From contig JAWKUN010000004.1 of NCBI GenBank assembly GCA_041398565.1, positions 1 to 64,000 on the forward strand: a stretch of DNA of 64,000 nt, written 5' to 3'. This DNA is from DATGPD01 sp041398565 (GTDB lineage Bacteria; Planctomycetota; UBA1135; UBA2386). The position numbers and the translations under genes are program-made. Below the pieces are notes generated by a model. It saw only the letters and a program-made list of their open reading frames with translations. It made no database searches and had not been told where the DNA came from. This document shows positions 48,432 through 58,312 of the stretch, piece by piece; position 1 is the stretch's first letter, and each line of letters opens with the position of its first letter.

Positions 48432-51400
48432 ATGCCCGGCGCCGCGGACGCAAACCCAACCGACCCCGACGACCCGGTCCAGAGTCTGGTTGCGGCCTGC
48501 ATCGAAGCCAGGGCGAGCGGCGGCAGCGGCGCGGTCGAGGCGCTGCTGGCCCAGTACGCGGATCTGGCATCGCAGGCGCGTCAGCAGCTCGCCTTCCTGC
48601 AGCGGGCGGGCCTTCTCGACGCGACCGCCGCCGGCACCGAGCCAGCACCGGAGAGCGTCGGCGCCTACCGCATCCTCGAGCCGCTCGGCCACGGTGGCAT
48701 GGGCACCGTCTATCTGGCCGAGCAACGCGAGCCGGTGCGACGCAAGGTCGCGCTCAAGCTGATCAGGGCGGGTATGGACACGCGTGAGGTGGTGACCCGC
48801 TTCGGCGCCGAGCGTCAGGCCCTGGCGCTGATGAACCACGCCAACATCGCGCTCGTGTTGGACGCGGGCGTCGGCGGCGACGGCCGGCCGTTCTTCGTCA
48901 TGGAGTACGTGCCCGGCCTGCCGATCACCGAGTACTGCGATCGACACCGGTTGACCAACGAGCAACGTCTGGCGCTGCTTCTGGCCGTGTGCGACGGGGT
49001 CCAGCACGCCCACCACAAGGGGATCGTCCACCGCGATCTCAAGCCTTCCAACGTCCTGGTCGCCGAGCAAGACGGCAGGCCGGTGCCGAAGATCATCGAC
49101 TTCGGCGTCGCCAAGGCCGTCACCGGCAGCCTCACCGACGCCACCTTGCACACCGTCGCCGGCATGGTCATCGGCACCCCCGAGTACATGAGCCCCGAGC
49201 AGGCGGGGCGCGGGGCGATCGACATCGACACCCGCAGCGACGTGTACTCGCTCGGCGTGCTGATGTACGAGCTACTCACCGGCACGCTGCCCTTCGAAGC
49301 GACCCGGCTGCGCACCGACTTCGTCGAGATGCAGCGCATCCTGCGCGAGGAGGACCCCCGCACCCCGAGCCATCGGCTGCGCGTGGAGGCGGCGACGGCG
49401 GCCACGGCCGCGCGCTGCCGGGCCACCGAGCCCGCTGCCTTGGAGCGACAGGTGCGCGGCGACCTCGATTGGATCTGCCTCAAGGCGCTCGAGAAGGAGC
49501 GCGACCGGCGCTACGCCACCGCCAACGACTTGGCGGCCGACATCCGTCGCTATCTGGCCGACGAGCCGGTCCTCGCCAGCCCGCCGAGCACCTGGTACCG
49601 CCTGCGCAAGTTCGCGCGACGCAACCGAGGGCAGATCGCCGCGCTCGCGGTGGTCCTGCTCGCGCTGGTGGCGGGCCTGGGCGTCAGCCTCCACTCTTGG
49701 CAGCGCGCCCGCGACGCTGCCACTTCCGCCGAGCAGGCCCTGCGCGGCGAGACGGAGGCTCGGGCCGTGGCCGAGGCCAACTTCGGCCGCGCCCTCGACG
49801 CGGTCGACCGCCTGCTCTTGCACGTGGCGAGCGACAAGCTCGCCGATCTCCCGCAGATGGAAGAAGTGCGGCGCGCCATCCTCGACGACGCGCTGGCCTT
49901 CTACCGGGGCTTCCTGGCCGAGCGGAAGGACGATCCGCGCACCCTCTACGATGCGGCGCGAGCGCGGGTCGCCATCGCCGGCGTATGTCTGGCTCTGGGC
50001 GATGGAGAGAATGCGCTCGACGCGGCGGGCGCCGCGGTCGCGAGCTTCCGCCACCTCCTCGCCGCGGACGGCGCCCGACTCGGCCCGCACGTCGGCTTGC
50101 TCGAGGCGCTGGGTCGGCGCGCCCAGGCCGAGGTCGTGCTCAACCGCGGGGAAGCTGCCCGGGCCACCTACGACATGCTGGTGCGCGAGTGCGAGCAAGC
50201 GGTGCTCGCGCTGCCCCGAGCGCGTCAGCTCGAGCTGCGTCTGGCCGGCGTCCACGTTGCCCGCGGCGAGTTCCTGCGGCGCCGCGACGTCGAGGCTGCC
50301 CTCGCCGACTACGACGCCGCCATCGACGGAGCCCGACGCCACGCGGACGCCGATGAACCGGCGGCACATCGCCTCGAGCAGCGGGCGCGGTTCGGCCGCT
50401 CGGTGGCGTTCCTGGCCGCCGGTCGCCACGGCGAGGCAGAAGCCGAACTGTCGGCGCTGCGTCAGCAGCTCGAGAACGCACGCAGTGGCGGCCAGCTCGA
50501 CGAAGAAGCGACCGACCTCTACGCGCGCACGATCGGAGCCTTGTTCTTTCGCCGCTACGCGGCGGGCGACCTCGACGAGGCCGAGAGGCTCGCCCGACTC
50601 GAGCTCGAGGTCCGCCGGCCGATGGCGACGGCACACCCGCGCCTGGCCGGTCCACGCAGCGAGCTCGCCCTCGCGCACAGCCACCTCGGCATCGTGCTGT
50701 CGATGGCGGACAAGGCCGGCAGCGAAGACGAGTTCCGCGCCTGCGTGCGCGACCTCGAACAGCTGGCCGACGAGTTCCCCGCCTCGGCGAGCGTGCGCGG
50801 CGCGCTCGCCAAGGAGAGCCTCAACCTGGCGACACACCTGCTGCGCCTCGGCGTCCGCACCGCGAACGACGAAGCGATCCCGCACGCGCAGCGCGCGGTC
50901 GACCTGCTGGAGCAGTTGCGCGCCGGCGACCGCGACTCCAACGAGTGGGCGGCGAACCTCGGATCCGCACGCACGATGCTCGCCAACCTCCTGTTGGCCA
51001 ATGGCCGCGAGCGCGAAGCGCTACCCGTGGCCACGGCTGCGCTGGAAACGGCAAGCGCCCAGGCCGCCAGTCATCCGGACTTCGCCGGCAACCAGGTGGA
51101 CCTGGCCGACGCGGCGCTGGTGGCGGCCTCGGCAGCCATGGCGTGCGGCGAGCTGCGCGTGGCGCTCGCCGCCACCGACAGCGGCTGTGCCGCCATGAAC
51201 GCGGCGCGCGCCACGAGTGACGAGGCGGTGTACCGTCACACCCTCGCCCTCCTGCTCCGTGTGCGTGGGTTCGTGCTCGCCATGCAGGGTGACCACCGCG
51301 GCGCGGCCGGACTCGCCGACGAAGTCCTGCGCCTGGGGGCCGGTGATCGGCGGATGCCGATCGCCGCTGGCGACGTCCTGCGCATGGCCGCAGCGGCCGC

Positions 51401-52004
51401 GCAGGACGACCCCGCCGCGCGGGCAGCGTACGGCCGCCGAGCTTGCCAGGAGTACGCGACGGCCGAGCAGGCGCTCGACGCCGAACTCGAGGCAGCTCCG
51501 GACAACCCGGCGCTGCTCTACCACCGTGCCTGCGCGCGTCTCGGCCGTGCCGAACTCGAGTTGGAGGACGCGGCGCCGGACGCCGTGGTGCGGGTTCTGG
51601 CGCCGCCCTTGCAGGTTCTGCGCCCCGAGTTCGACACGGGATCGTTGGAGTGGCTGCAGAAGCGCCAGGTGCGCGCGGGTCTGGCGCGTTCGGGCGCAGC
51701 GCTGTGTGCGCTGGGTCGCTTCGAAGAAGCATTCGCCCAGGCCAGCGACCTGGCCGCCGTCGCCACGGACGATGCCGAGTTCTGCCTGCGTGCAGCCGAG
51801 CTCCTGGCGCGCTGCGCCCAGCCGTTGGCGTCGACCAAGGACGGGGCCGTGGCGCGGGCCGAGGCGCGCCGCCTCCTGCGACACGCGCTCGACGCCGGGT
51901 GCCCGACTCCGCCCGCCGTCGACCCGTACCTCGAGGCGCTGTGTCGCGACGAGGAGGGACGAGCCCTGCTGCAGCGGCTGCGCGGTGGGTCGAGCGCCAA
52001 GTGA
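48432..52004 (+). CDS. Giant membrane Ser/Thr protein kinase with TPR-like exported region
   Basis: A 1190-aa planctomycete-type kinase. The kinase domain (about 78-355) has the Gly loop LGHGGMGTVYLAE, Lys in VALKLI, catalytic HRDLKPSN, DFG in IIDFGVAK and the activation segment GTPEYMSPEQAGRG. A conserved juxtamembrane stretch, GDLDWICLKALEKERDRRYAT, is followed by one transmembrane helix (about 400-422, QIAALAVVLLALVAGLGVSL). The large extracytoplasmic part (about 425-1185) consists of TPR-like helical repeats. The start region (1-70) is variable. ATG 48432 is used; upstream extension to 48216 would run into the intron-flanking region. The gene is divergent from the DUF1028 gene. The substrate is unknown. 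Confidence 0.92.
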   Translation: MPGAADANPTDPDDPVQSLVAACIEARASGGSGAVEALLAQYADLASQARQQLAFLQRAGLLDATAAGTEPAPESVGAYRILEPLGHGGMGTVYLAEQREPVRRKVALKLIRAGMDTREVVTRFGAERQALALMNHANIALVLDAGVGGDGRPFFVMEYVPGLPITEYCDRHRLTNEQRLALLLAVCDGVQHAHHKGIVHRDLKPSNVLVAEQDGRPVPKIIDFGVAKAVTGSLTDATLHTVAGMVIGTPEYMSPEQAGRGAIDIDTRSDVYSLGVLMYELLTGTLPFEATRLRTDFVEMQRILREEDPRTPSHRLRVEAATAATAARCRATEPAALERQVRGDLDWICLKALEKERDRRYATANDLAADIRRYLADEPVLASPPSTWYRLRKFARRNRGQIAALAVVLLALVAGLGVSLHSWQRARDAATSAEQALRGETEARAVAEANFGRALDAVDRLLLHVASDKLADLPQMEEVRRAILDDALAFYRGFLAERKDDPRTLYDAARARVAIAGVCLALGDGENALDAAGAAVASFRHLLAADGARLGPHVGLLEALGRRAQAEVVLNRGEAARATYDMLVRECEQAVLALPRARQLELRLAGVHVARGEFLRRRDVEAALADYDAAIDGARRHADADEPAAHRLEQRARFGRSVAFLAAGRHGEAEAELSALRQQLENARSGGQLDEEATDLYARTIGALFFRRYAAGDLDEAERLARLELEVRRPMATAHPRLAGPRSELALAHSHLGIVLSMADKAGSEDEFRACVRDLEQLADEFPASASVRGALAKESLNLATHLLRLGVRTANDEAIPHAQRAVDLLEQLRAGDRDSNEWAANLGSARTMLANLLLANGREREALPVATAALETASAQAASHPDFAGNQVDLADAALVAASAAMACGELRVALAATDSGCAAMNAARATSDEAVYRHTLALLLRVRGFVLAMQGDHRGAAGLADEVLRLGAGDRRMPIAAGDVLRMAAAAAQDDPAARAAYGRRACQEYATAEQALDAELEAAPDNPALLYHRACARLGRAELELEDAAPDAVVRVLAPPLQVLRPEFDTGSLEWLQKRQVRAGLARSGAALCALGRFEEAFAQASDLAAVATDDAEFCLRAAELLARCAQPLASTKDGAVARAEARRLLRHALDAGCPTPPAVDPYLEALCRDEEGRALLQRLRGGSSAK

Positions 52005-52128
52005 GACCCGCGGGCACGCCCTGCGCGACCAGGCGGCGACGCCAGGGGCTCGGACCGAAGCAGAGCCGAGGCGCGGCCGCTGCTATTCTCCGCGGGCGAA
52101 GCAGTCCCACGCGCATGCGCTTTCCTCG

Positions 52129-54393
52129 ATGACCAGACTCCTCCATGGCGCCGTCGTGGCGCTCCTCTTCGCGGCCGTAGTCGCGCCCGCGCGCGCCCAG
52201 GACGACGAGACCGCGTTCAACCGAAGCCAGGCCGACAAGCTGAACCAGTTCGCCAAGAACGCCAGCAAGAAGGGATTCCCACGGCAAGCGCGCCTGCTCT
52301 GGATGCAGGTGGTGAAACTCTACGACCCCGACCATGCCGAGGCGCGCAAGGGGTTGGGGCACGTCAAGGTGGGGTCGTCGTGGGCTCCGGATCCCAAGCT
52401 GCAGCCTTCGCTCGCCGACACCGGCAGCGGCAGCGACGGCGCCGCCCTGTTTCGCGCCTACGAGACCCTCAAGAAGGACCTCGCAGGCGCCCACAAGCGT
52501 CAGGCGCAGACCTGGGCCAAGGCCGGGCGCGCCGACAAGGCCAACCAGCACTGGCAGATGGTCCTGCGCTGGAGCAAGGACGATGTCGACGCGCAGAAGG
52601 CGCTCGACCACCACGAGGTCGGCGGCGTCACCGGCACCGACCTCGAGCAGACTCTGTACGAGCGGTCGAAGGCCATCGAGAAGGTGGTCGCCGAGCAGAC
52701 GGCGAAGACCTACCCGGTGGAGGCGGTCGAGGTGAAGGAGCCGGTGCTCGACCGCGCCCAGGTCAAGTACGTCAGCTTCAAGTCCGAGAACTTCCTGCTC
52801 CACGGCGACCCCGGCGAGGAGGACCACCTGAAGGAGGCGCTGGTGTGGGCCGAGCGAACCCTGCCGGTGCTCGCGGTGGCGCTGCCCTGGCAGGCGCAGG
52901 TGCGCGGCAAGTCGGCGTACTTCGTCGGCAAGGACACCTACAAGCAGATCCTCAACGCGCACGCAGACCGCCTGCCGGACCTCAAGTGGATGCTCGAGCA
53001 CAGCTCGGCGGCCAACCTCGATGGCCTCCGAGTCGGCGCCACCGGCAGCACGCAGACCCTGTACGACGCCATGGTGCGCGACGTCACGCGCGACTGGGCC
53101 GGCTTCGTCACCGACGGCCTGCGCGAGGGCATCGGCCACACCTTCGTCGGCATGATGTTCAACAACAACCGCCTGTTCGTGGTCGCCAAGGTCAAGGAAG
53201 ACGAGGAGGCCACGGTCACCAGCGAGGAAGATCACGAGTACACCTCCCCCGACTTCGACGTGTGGAAGAACCTGGCGCTGGAGATGGCGTGGAAACAGAC
53301 CGGCGGCGTGCCGGCCATCGACCTGCCCTACTGCGAGGCCGCCACCTTCACCAACGAACAGCGGATCAAGGCGTGGTCGTTCTGCGACTACGTCACTCGG
53401 CGCGACCCGGAGCTGCTGCGCAAGCTCGACCGCCTCGGGGCCGAGGCACAGCAACAGCGGCGCAAGCAGCCGGTGGAGCTGGCCAAGAAGTTCGAAGAAC
53501 AGGCCGGGGTCAGCATCGCCCAACTCGACAAGGAGTGGGAGGACTTCTGGACCGAGGCGACGCCCGTGCTCGCCGCGATCCGCAACAACACGCCGCCGCT
53601 GCAGGCGATCAGCAAGAACGTCGAGAAGTGGCTGCAGGCGTTCAACGCTGCCCGCGCCCAGAACCACGCCACACCGGTCACCTGGTCGTCGCAGTTGTCG
53701 ACGCGCTGCTACGAGCACGCTCTCTACCTCAAGGCCAACAAGAACGAGCGCGGGCCGGCGGCCGAGCACCGCGAGCTGCCCGAACTCGGGGGCTCGCACC
53801 TGGGGAGCATGTTCGCGCAGATGGCGCTGGTCGAGACCGGGGCCAACCTGGGCCAGGCCAAGAAGATGTTCGAGAGCTGGCTGCGGGTTCCGGGCTACCG
53901 CGACGCGCTGGTGCACGACTTCCTTCTGTCGGTCGGCATCTACCAGGACGGCGACATCTTCGTGCTGAACGCCACCGCCGGGCTCGGCGCACCGCGGTCC
54001 AAGAAGAGCGGCTACCTGTGCCACCCGTGGAAGGGGGCTTCGGGCGTCCCCACCGAGGTCTCGGTCGCCGACATCGGTCCGGAACTGGTCGAGCTCCTGG
54101 AGAAGAACGGTCGCAAGCCGCAGAAGGTCGTGGGCTACCCGCTGACCATGCACTTCGGCAGCAACGTGCAGGGCGACCGCCACTCGTACCGCTGCAGCGT
54201 GGTCGACCCCCGCGGCAACAAAGTGGAGGGAGCGATCCTGCTCGACTCCGGCAAGATCCGGCGCTCCACCGCGCCCGGCATGGTCACCTTCTACCCCTTC
54301 GAACCGCTGCCGCACGGCAAGATCAACGTGCGCTGGACCTGGGAGGTCGACGGCCGCCCCAACGAGCTGAGCGCCGACTTCACGACCAAGTGA
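52129..54393 (+). CDS. Large exported protein with C-terminal CAP/SCP-like region
   Basis: A 754-aa secreted protein. A signal peptide (MTRLLHGAVVALLFAAVVAPARA) precedes a helical TPR-like N-terminal part (about 30-170; KLNQFAKNASKKGFPRQARLLW). The central region (about 215-470) resembles a peptidase-MA-like fold (VSFKSENFLLHGDPGEEDHLK, DGLREGIGHTF) with no HExxH motif. The segment at about 500-625 looks CAP/SCP-like (WLQAFNAARAQNHATPVTWS, LSTRCYEHALYLKAN). The final ~100 residues form a beta-rich tail. No catalytic residues are certain. It lies 124 bp after the kinase gene and co-directional, and is convergent with the triple protease gene. Confidence 0.8.
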   Translation: MTRLLHGAVVALLFAAVVAPARAQDDETAFNRSQADKLNQFAKNASKKGFPRQARLLWMQVVKLYDPDHAEARKGLGHVKVGSSWAPDPKLQPSLADTGSGSDGAALFRAYETLKKDLAGAHKRQAQTWAKAGRADKANQHWQMVLRWSKDDVDAQKALDHHEVGGVTGTDLEQTLYERSKAIEKVVAEQTAKTYPVEAVEVKEPVLDRAQVKYVSFKSENFLLHGDPGEEDHLKEALVWAERTLPVLAVALPWQAQVRGKSAYFVGKDTYKQILNAHADRLPDLKWMLEHSSAANLDGLRVGATGSTQTLYDAMVRDVTRDWAGFVTDGLREGIGHTFVGMMFNNNRLFVVAKVKEDEEATVTSEEDHEYTSPDFDVWKNLALEMAWKQTGGVPAIDLPYCEAATFTNEQRIKAWSFCDYVTRRDPELLRKLDRLGAEAQQQRRKQPVELAKKFEEQAGVSIAQLDKEWEDFWTEATPVLAAIRNNTPPLQAISKNVEKWLQAFNAARAQNHATPVTWSSQLSTRCYEHALYLKANKNERGPAAEHRELPELGGSHLGSMFAQMALVETGANLGQAKKMFESWLRVPGYRDALVHDFLLSVGIYQDGDIFVLNATAGLGAPRSKKSGYLCHPWKGASGVPTEVSVADIGPELVELLEKNGRKPQKVVGYPLTMHFGSNVQGDRHSYRCSVVDPRGNKVEGAILLDSGKIRRSTAPGMVTFYPFEPLPHGKINVRWTWEVDGRPNELSADFTTK

Positions 54394-54414
54394 CGGCGCG
54401 CGCCACGGCGCCGG

Positions 54415-57330
54415 TCACCAGGGTAGGCGCTTGCAGTCCAGCTGCGCCGTGTGAACGTGGCCCGCACGGTAGAGCCACACCTCGAAGGTCTCGCCGTCGT
54501 AACTGCCGTGCGCGTTGACGAAGCGCTGGAGGTCCGCCACTCGTACGAAGCGCTCGAGGCGCCCGGCGTCGCCGGTGTGGCCGGCCTCGCGCCAGATCAC
54601 CCCGAGGAGCACGTCGCCGGGCCGCACATCTGCCTTCGCCGCCAGCGCCGGATGCACGGCGGTGACGCGCACGACTCCGGCCGGGAGTTCGCCGGGCGCC
54701 GCCTGCGGATCGTCGGTGAAGTGACGCGCGAGCGCCACTGCCGCATCCGTGACCAGCGCTGCCGCGTCGGCGATCGACACGTCGTCGAGCTGCACACCGG
54801 TCTGGCGATAGGCCGCCCACGTCGCTGCCGACCAGGGTCGCAGCTCGACATGGCGGACCTTGCCGTCCCGCTCGATCTCGACGGCGGTCGGCTCGCCGGC
54901 AGCGGCTTGCCGCCACGCCAGCGCCCAACCGACGCTCCAGCGAACGGGAGCACCCGCCAGGGTGCGCAGGACGTCTCCTGTCTGCACTTCGGCGGCCGCT
55001 GCCGGCCCTGGCGCGTCGACGGCCTGCACCACCACCTTGCCGTTCTTGTCCACCACCGAGAGCCCGACGTACGGACAGCGCAGCTTCTCGGGCGAGAGCA
55101 GCAGGGCCTGCAACTTGGCGCGCACGTGGTCGACGCCGATCGCGTAGCCGGTCACTGCGCGCAGGCTGCCTCCGGCGCTGTTGATGCCGATCAGGCGACC
55201 CTTGCCGTCGAGGAGTGCGCCGCCACTGTTGCCGGCATTGATGGCGGCGTCGGTCTCCACGAGGTGCGGCAGCTTGCGCCAGCGGCCGCGCACGCGGATC
55301 GACTGGTTCTTGGCACTGACGACCCCGGCGGTGACCGTGTTGGCACGACCCAGCGGATTGCCGACGGCGATGGCGAGGTCGCCCACCGACAAGGTGTCCG
55401 ACGCACCGAGTTCCACGGCGTCGAGGGCGTCCCCCTCGCCCAGGTGCAGCTGCAGCAGCGCCAGGTCTTCTTCGCGCGAGATGCTCAGAACGGTCACCGG
55501 GAAGCTGCGCCCGTCGCGCAGCGAGGCGCGCACCACGTGGTCGCGGCGCATGGAGCCGTCGGGCTCGGTGGCGGAGTCGACCACGTGCCAGTTGGTCAGA
55601 GCCAGCCCGCTGCGGTCGACCACCACGCCCGACCCTAGGCCTTCGGTCGAGGTCTGGCCCTTGCCCTCGGCGAAGGGGTTGTCGTCGAGGTCCGCCGCGG
55701 CAGTGGTGGTCTGCACGTACACGTTCAGCAACGAGCCGGCGGTGGCCTCCACCACGTCGGCGACGCTGCCGAGCGCCGCGCTCGGCCCGGGCGTGCGCGG
55801 CCGCGCCAGGGTCTCGTTGCCGGAGCCATGGCGGTCGAACTCGAGCCGGTACGCCGCGCGCAGGAGGTCGATGCTCGGTGACAGGTCCAAGCTGGTGTCG
55901 ACCTTGGCGCGCTCGCCCCGGTGCTCGAACGCGATGTCGATCTGGTCGCGCGTGCCGGCGTCGGCCAGGCCCACCAGCAGACCGTCGAGCGTGACGATGG
56001 CGCCGCCGCTGTTGTGGTTGCCGATCCCCGCGTCGACCTGCAGCACCCGCCCGCGCTTGGCCGACAGCGCGCCGGCTCGCACGCTCACGTCGGTGCCGTC
56101 GGGACGGCCGACGACCAGGAGACGCTGGCCGACGGCCAGACCGTCGCTGTCACCGCACTCCAAGGGCACCAGCGCCTTGCCCTCCGGCAGACGCACCTTC
56201 AGCAAGGCGCTGTTGGTGCGCTCGTTGCCGCGGACCACGTCGGCGGCCGCTGCCGTGCCGTCAGGCAGGGTGACCCGCACGGACTCGCTGCCGCGCACGA
56301 GGTGGCGGCTGGTGAGGACCAGGCCGTCGGCGGTGAGCACCACGCCGGAGCCGTGGCCGGCGCGCCGGCGCGTCGCGTACGGATCGTCGTCTCCGAGTGC
56401 GGTGGGCTCCTCGGCGCCGCCGAACACGCCCACCACGCTGGGGCCCACCCGCGCCACCGCGTCGGCCTCGACCGACCGATCTGGTGCGGCCAGTTCGGCG
56501 CTCGCCAACTCGGATGCGAAGGCGCGGCGCAGCACGCGGGTCGGCACGACGAAGCCGAAACTCGGACGCTTGAGGTCGGCGAGGGTCGGCTCGGCGTCCA
56601 TCGGCAGCACGCGAACGGCGCTGCACAGGCCGAGCAGCCCACCGGTCGCAGACAGCAGCGCAGCACCGTGGCTGCGGACCTCGATGGCGGCGTCGGTGAG
56701 CAGGATCTCGGCACGCTTCCACACTCGCCGTTCGCTGTCGCTGGCGAGCGCCACGTCGCCGAGCGCAGGCGTGACCACACCGGCGAAGCCGACCAGGTCC
56801 TCGCCGTCGTGCAAACCGAGCACGAGGGCCGCGTCGCCCGGGCGCGGATCCGGCGCAAGGGGCACTGCAGGGAGGGTCGCGCCGGGCTCGAGGTCGACCT
56901 GGAGGAGGGCGAGGCCCGAGCCATCGTCGTGCGCGACGATCGTGGCCCGCCGCCTCTCCGTCGCGGTGGGCCGGGGGCCGCAGCCCAGGACGAAGACGGC
57001 CTTGTCGCTGGCATTGTCGGCTTCGCGCACCAGGTCCCAATGGGTCGCGACGAGGCCGCTCGCGGTGACGACGACGCCGCTGCCTGGCCGCTCGATCGCG
57101 AAGGTGTTCTGGCCGCGGATCTCGACCAGCACGTGGACCACGGCATCGCGGGCGCGGGCCACGGCGGCGGCCATCGGTCCGCCGGCCGGCCGACCGTCCG
57201 CTGCCGGCGCCAGCAGGGTCGCGTTGACGGGAGGCTGCGACGCGACGCACGGGAGCGCGCCCAGGGTGAGGATGGTCGCGCAGCCGACGAGCAGCAGCGC
57301 GCGCGGGTCACGCGCAAGGGGTGCGAGCAT
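54415..57330 (-). CDS. Exported serine protease with three tandem trypsin-like (S1C/HtrA) domains and PDZ-like tail
   Basis: A 971-aa protein beginning with a signal peptide (1-31). Domain 1 (about 55-270) has lost the triad: the His site reads THWD99, the Asp strand is GSGLALL and the Ser site is SHGAAL (His221). Domain 2 (about 290-490) keeps His343 and Ser441 (HNSGGA), but the Asp position is Asn373. Domain 3 (about 525-735) has a complete triad, His582 (TNWHVV), Asp622 (EEDLALLQL) and Ser702 (AGNSGGAL). Two PDZ-like domains follow (about 750-830 and 845-965). Three protease folds in one chain with graded decay are unusual for HtrA proteins. The exported CxxC protein gene lies 38 bp upstream. 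Confidence 0.9.
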   Translation of the reverse strand: MLAPLARDPRALLLVGCATILTLGALPCVASQPPVNATLLAPAADGRPAGGPMAAAVARARDAVVHVLVEIRGQNTFAIERPGSGVVVTASGLVATHWDLVREADNASDKAVFVLGCGPRPTATERRRATIVAHDDGSGLALLQVDLEPGATLPAVPLAPDPRPGDAALVLGLHDGEDLVGFAGVVTPALGDVALASDSERRVWKRAEILLTDAAIEVRSHGAALLSATGGLLGLCSAVRVLPMDAEPTLADLKRPSFGFVVPTRVLRRAFASELASAELAAPDRSVEADAVARVGPSVVGVFGGAEEPTALGDDDPYATRRRAGHGSGVVLTADGLVLTSRHLVRGSESVRVTLPDGTAAAADVVRGNERTNSALLKVRLPEGKALVPLECGDSDGLAVGQRLLVVGRPDGTDVSVRAGALSAKRGRVLQVDAGIGNHNSGGAIVTLDGLLVGLADAGTRDQIDIAFEHRGERAKVDTSLDLSPSIDLLRAAYRLEFDRHGSGNETLARPRTPGPSAALGSVADVVEATAGSLLNVYVQTTTAAADLDDNPFAEGKGQTSTEGLGSGVVVDRSGLALTNWHVVDSATEPDGSMRRDHVVRASLRDGRSFPVTVLSISREEDLALLQLHLGEGDALDAVELGASDTLSVGDLAIAVGNPLGRANTVTAGVVSAKNQSIRVRGRWRKLPHLVETDAAINAGNSGGALLDGKGRLIGINSAGGSLRAVTGYAIGVDHVRAKLQALLLSPEKLRCPYVGLSVVDKNGKVVVQAVDAPGPAAAAEVQTGDVLRTLAGAPVRWSVGWALAWRQAAAGEPTAVEIERDGKVRHVELRPWSAATWAAYRQTGVQLDDVSIADAAALVTDAAVALARHFTDDPQAAPGELPAGVVRVTAVHPALAAKADVRPGDVLLGVIWREAGHTGDAGRLERFVRVADLQRFVNAHGSYDGETFEVWLYRAGHVHTAQLDCKRLPW

Positions 57331-57368
57331 GGGGTGGAGGCGCGGGAACGACGGGCGGCGAGGCGAGC

Positions 57369-58247
57369 CTACTTCTTCTTGCCGGCCAGAGCCTCTTCGT
57401 TGTGCCGGGCCCGTGCCAGGCAGAGCTCGAGGACGCGCTTCTGGTGTTTGAGGTAGTAGCTCAGCGCCTGGCGCAGACCCGCCACGTCGGCCTTGACCGA
57501 GTCGGCGTAGTGCGTCCACACCGAGCCCTTGGCCTGCTTCTTGGCGGTGTCTTCGAAGTGCTTCTGCACGCGCCGCATGACCGGCAGGACCTTGCCGCCG
57601 GCGGCCGTCACCGTGGCCAGCGCCTTGGCGTCCTTGCGGCCATCGCCGGTGGAGAGGAACTTGTCCAACTCCGCTGCCACCGCGTCGATCGCCTCGAGCG
57701 CCTTTTCGAGGTCGCTTGTCTTGGCGTCGGACGCGCTCGGCTTCAACGCCGGCAGGTCGACATAGCGCTTGCCGCTGCAGGTCGTGCAGGGGTAGGCCCC
57801 GGCACCACCGCAGCAGCCACACTTCTGCTTGCGGCTACCGCCGCCCTGCACCGGGAACTTGCCGCGCCCACCACACACGAAGCAGTTCGTCACGGCGGCA
57901 CCGAAGCACGTCGGGCACGGGGCCCGCTGCAAGATGTCGACCGTCTCGCCGGTGCCGGCGCAGATGCGGCAGGTCGCCTCCTTGGTGTTCTTGCACTCCG
58001 GGCAGCTGTCGCAGTCCCCCTCCTCGAACCGATCGCAGTGCAGACACGGCATGACCTGACGCCCTTTGCAGTTCGGGCAGCGCTCGGCCTTGTGCGCGAC
58101 GAACTGCAACAGTCCCTGCTCGTCGGGTTCGGTCGCGCGCTCGAGCTTCTCGGGGATCGGCACCAGGAACTCGGCCTTCTTCTGCCCGGAGGCGAGGGAC
58201 CCGAGAAGCGCCACGAAGAGGACTGAGAGGAGGCGGAGGATGGGCAT
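57369..58247 (-). CDS. Exported DnaJ-zinc-finger-like protein with repeated CxxC motifs
   Basis: A 292-aa secreted protein. The signal peptide is MPILRLLSVLFVALLGSLASG. Residues about 56-165 contain at least eight CxxC pairs: CPNCKG, CLHC, CPEC, CRICAGTG, CPTCFG, CFVCGGRG, CGCCGGAG and CTTC. The CxxCxGxG spacing is that of the DnaJ cysteine-rich domain, which binds zinc and helps fold clients, but no J domain is present. The C-terminal part (about 180-285) is a Lys/Ala-rich helical region that may be a coiled coil. A cytosol-type zinc-finger module outside the cytoplasm is unusual. It is encoded immediately upstream of the triple protease and may act with it. Confidence 0.85.
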   Translation of the reverse strand: MPILRLLSVLFVALLGSLASGQKKAEFLVPIPEKLERATEPDEQGLLQFVAHKAERCPNCKGRQVMPCLHCDRFEEGDCDSCPECKNTKEATCRICAGTGETVDILQRAPCPTCFGAAVTNCFVCGGRGKFPVQGGGSRKQKCGCCGGAGAYPCTTCSGKRYVDLPALKPSASDAKTSDLEKALEAIDAVAAELDKFLSTGDGRKDAKALATVTAAGGKVLPVMRRVQKHFEDTAKKQAKGSVWTHYADSVKADVAGLRQALSYYLKHQKRVLELCLARARHNEEALAGKKK

Positions 58248-58312
58248 GCTTGGACCTCGACGCGATTATGCCCGCGCCTTGGTGCGCGGGCGAGTTCGCG
58301 CCGTGGCAGGCT

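Noticed and set aside
50821..54315. 1164-residue minus-strand open frame
   Set aside because: It is antisense to the giant kinase and the CAP-like protein, with no motifs and an Arg/Gly-rich tail typical of shadow frames.
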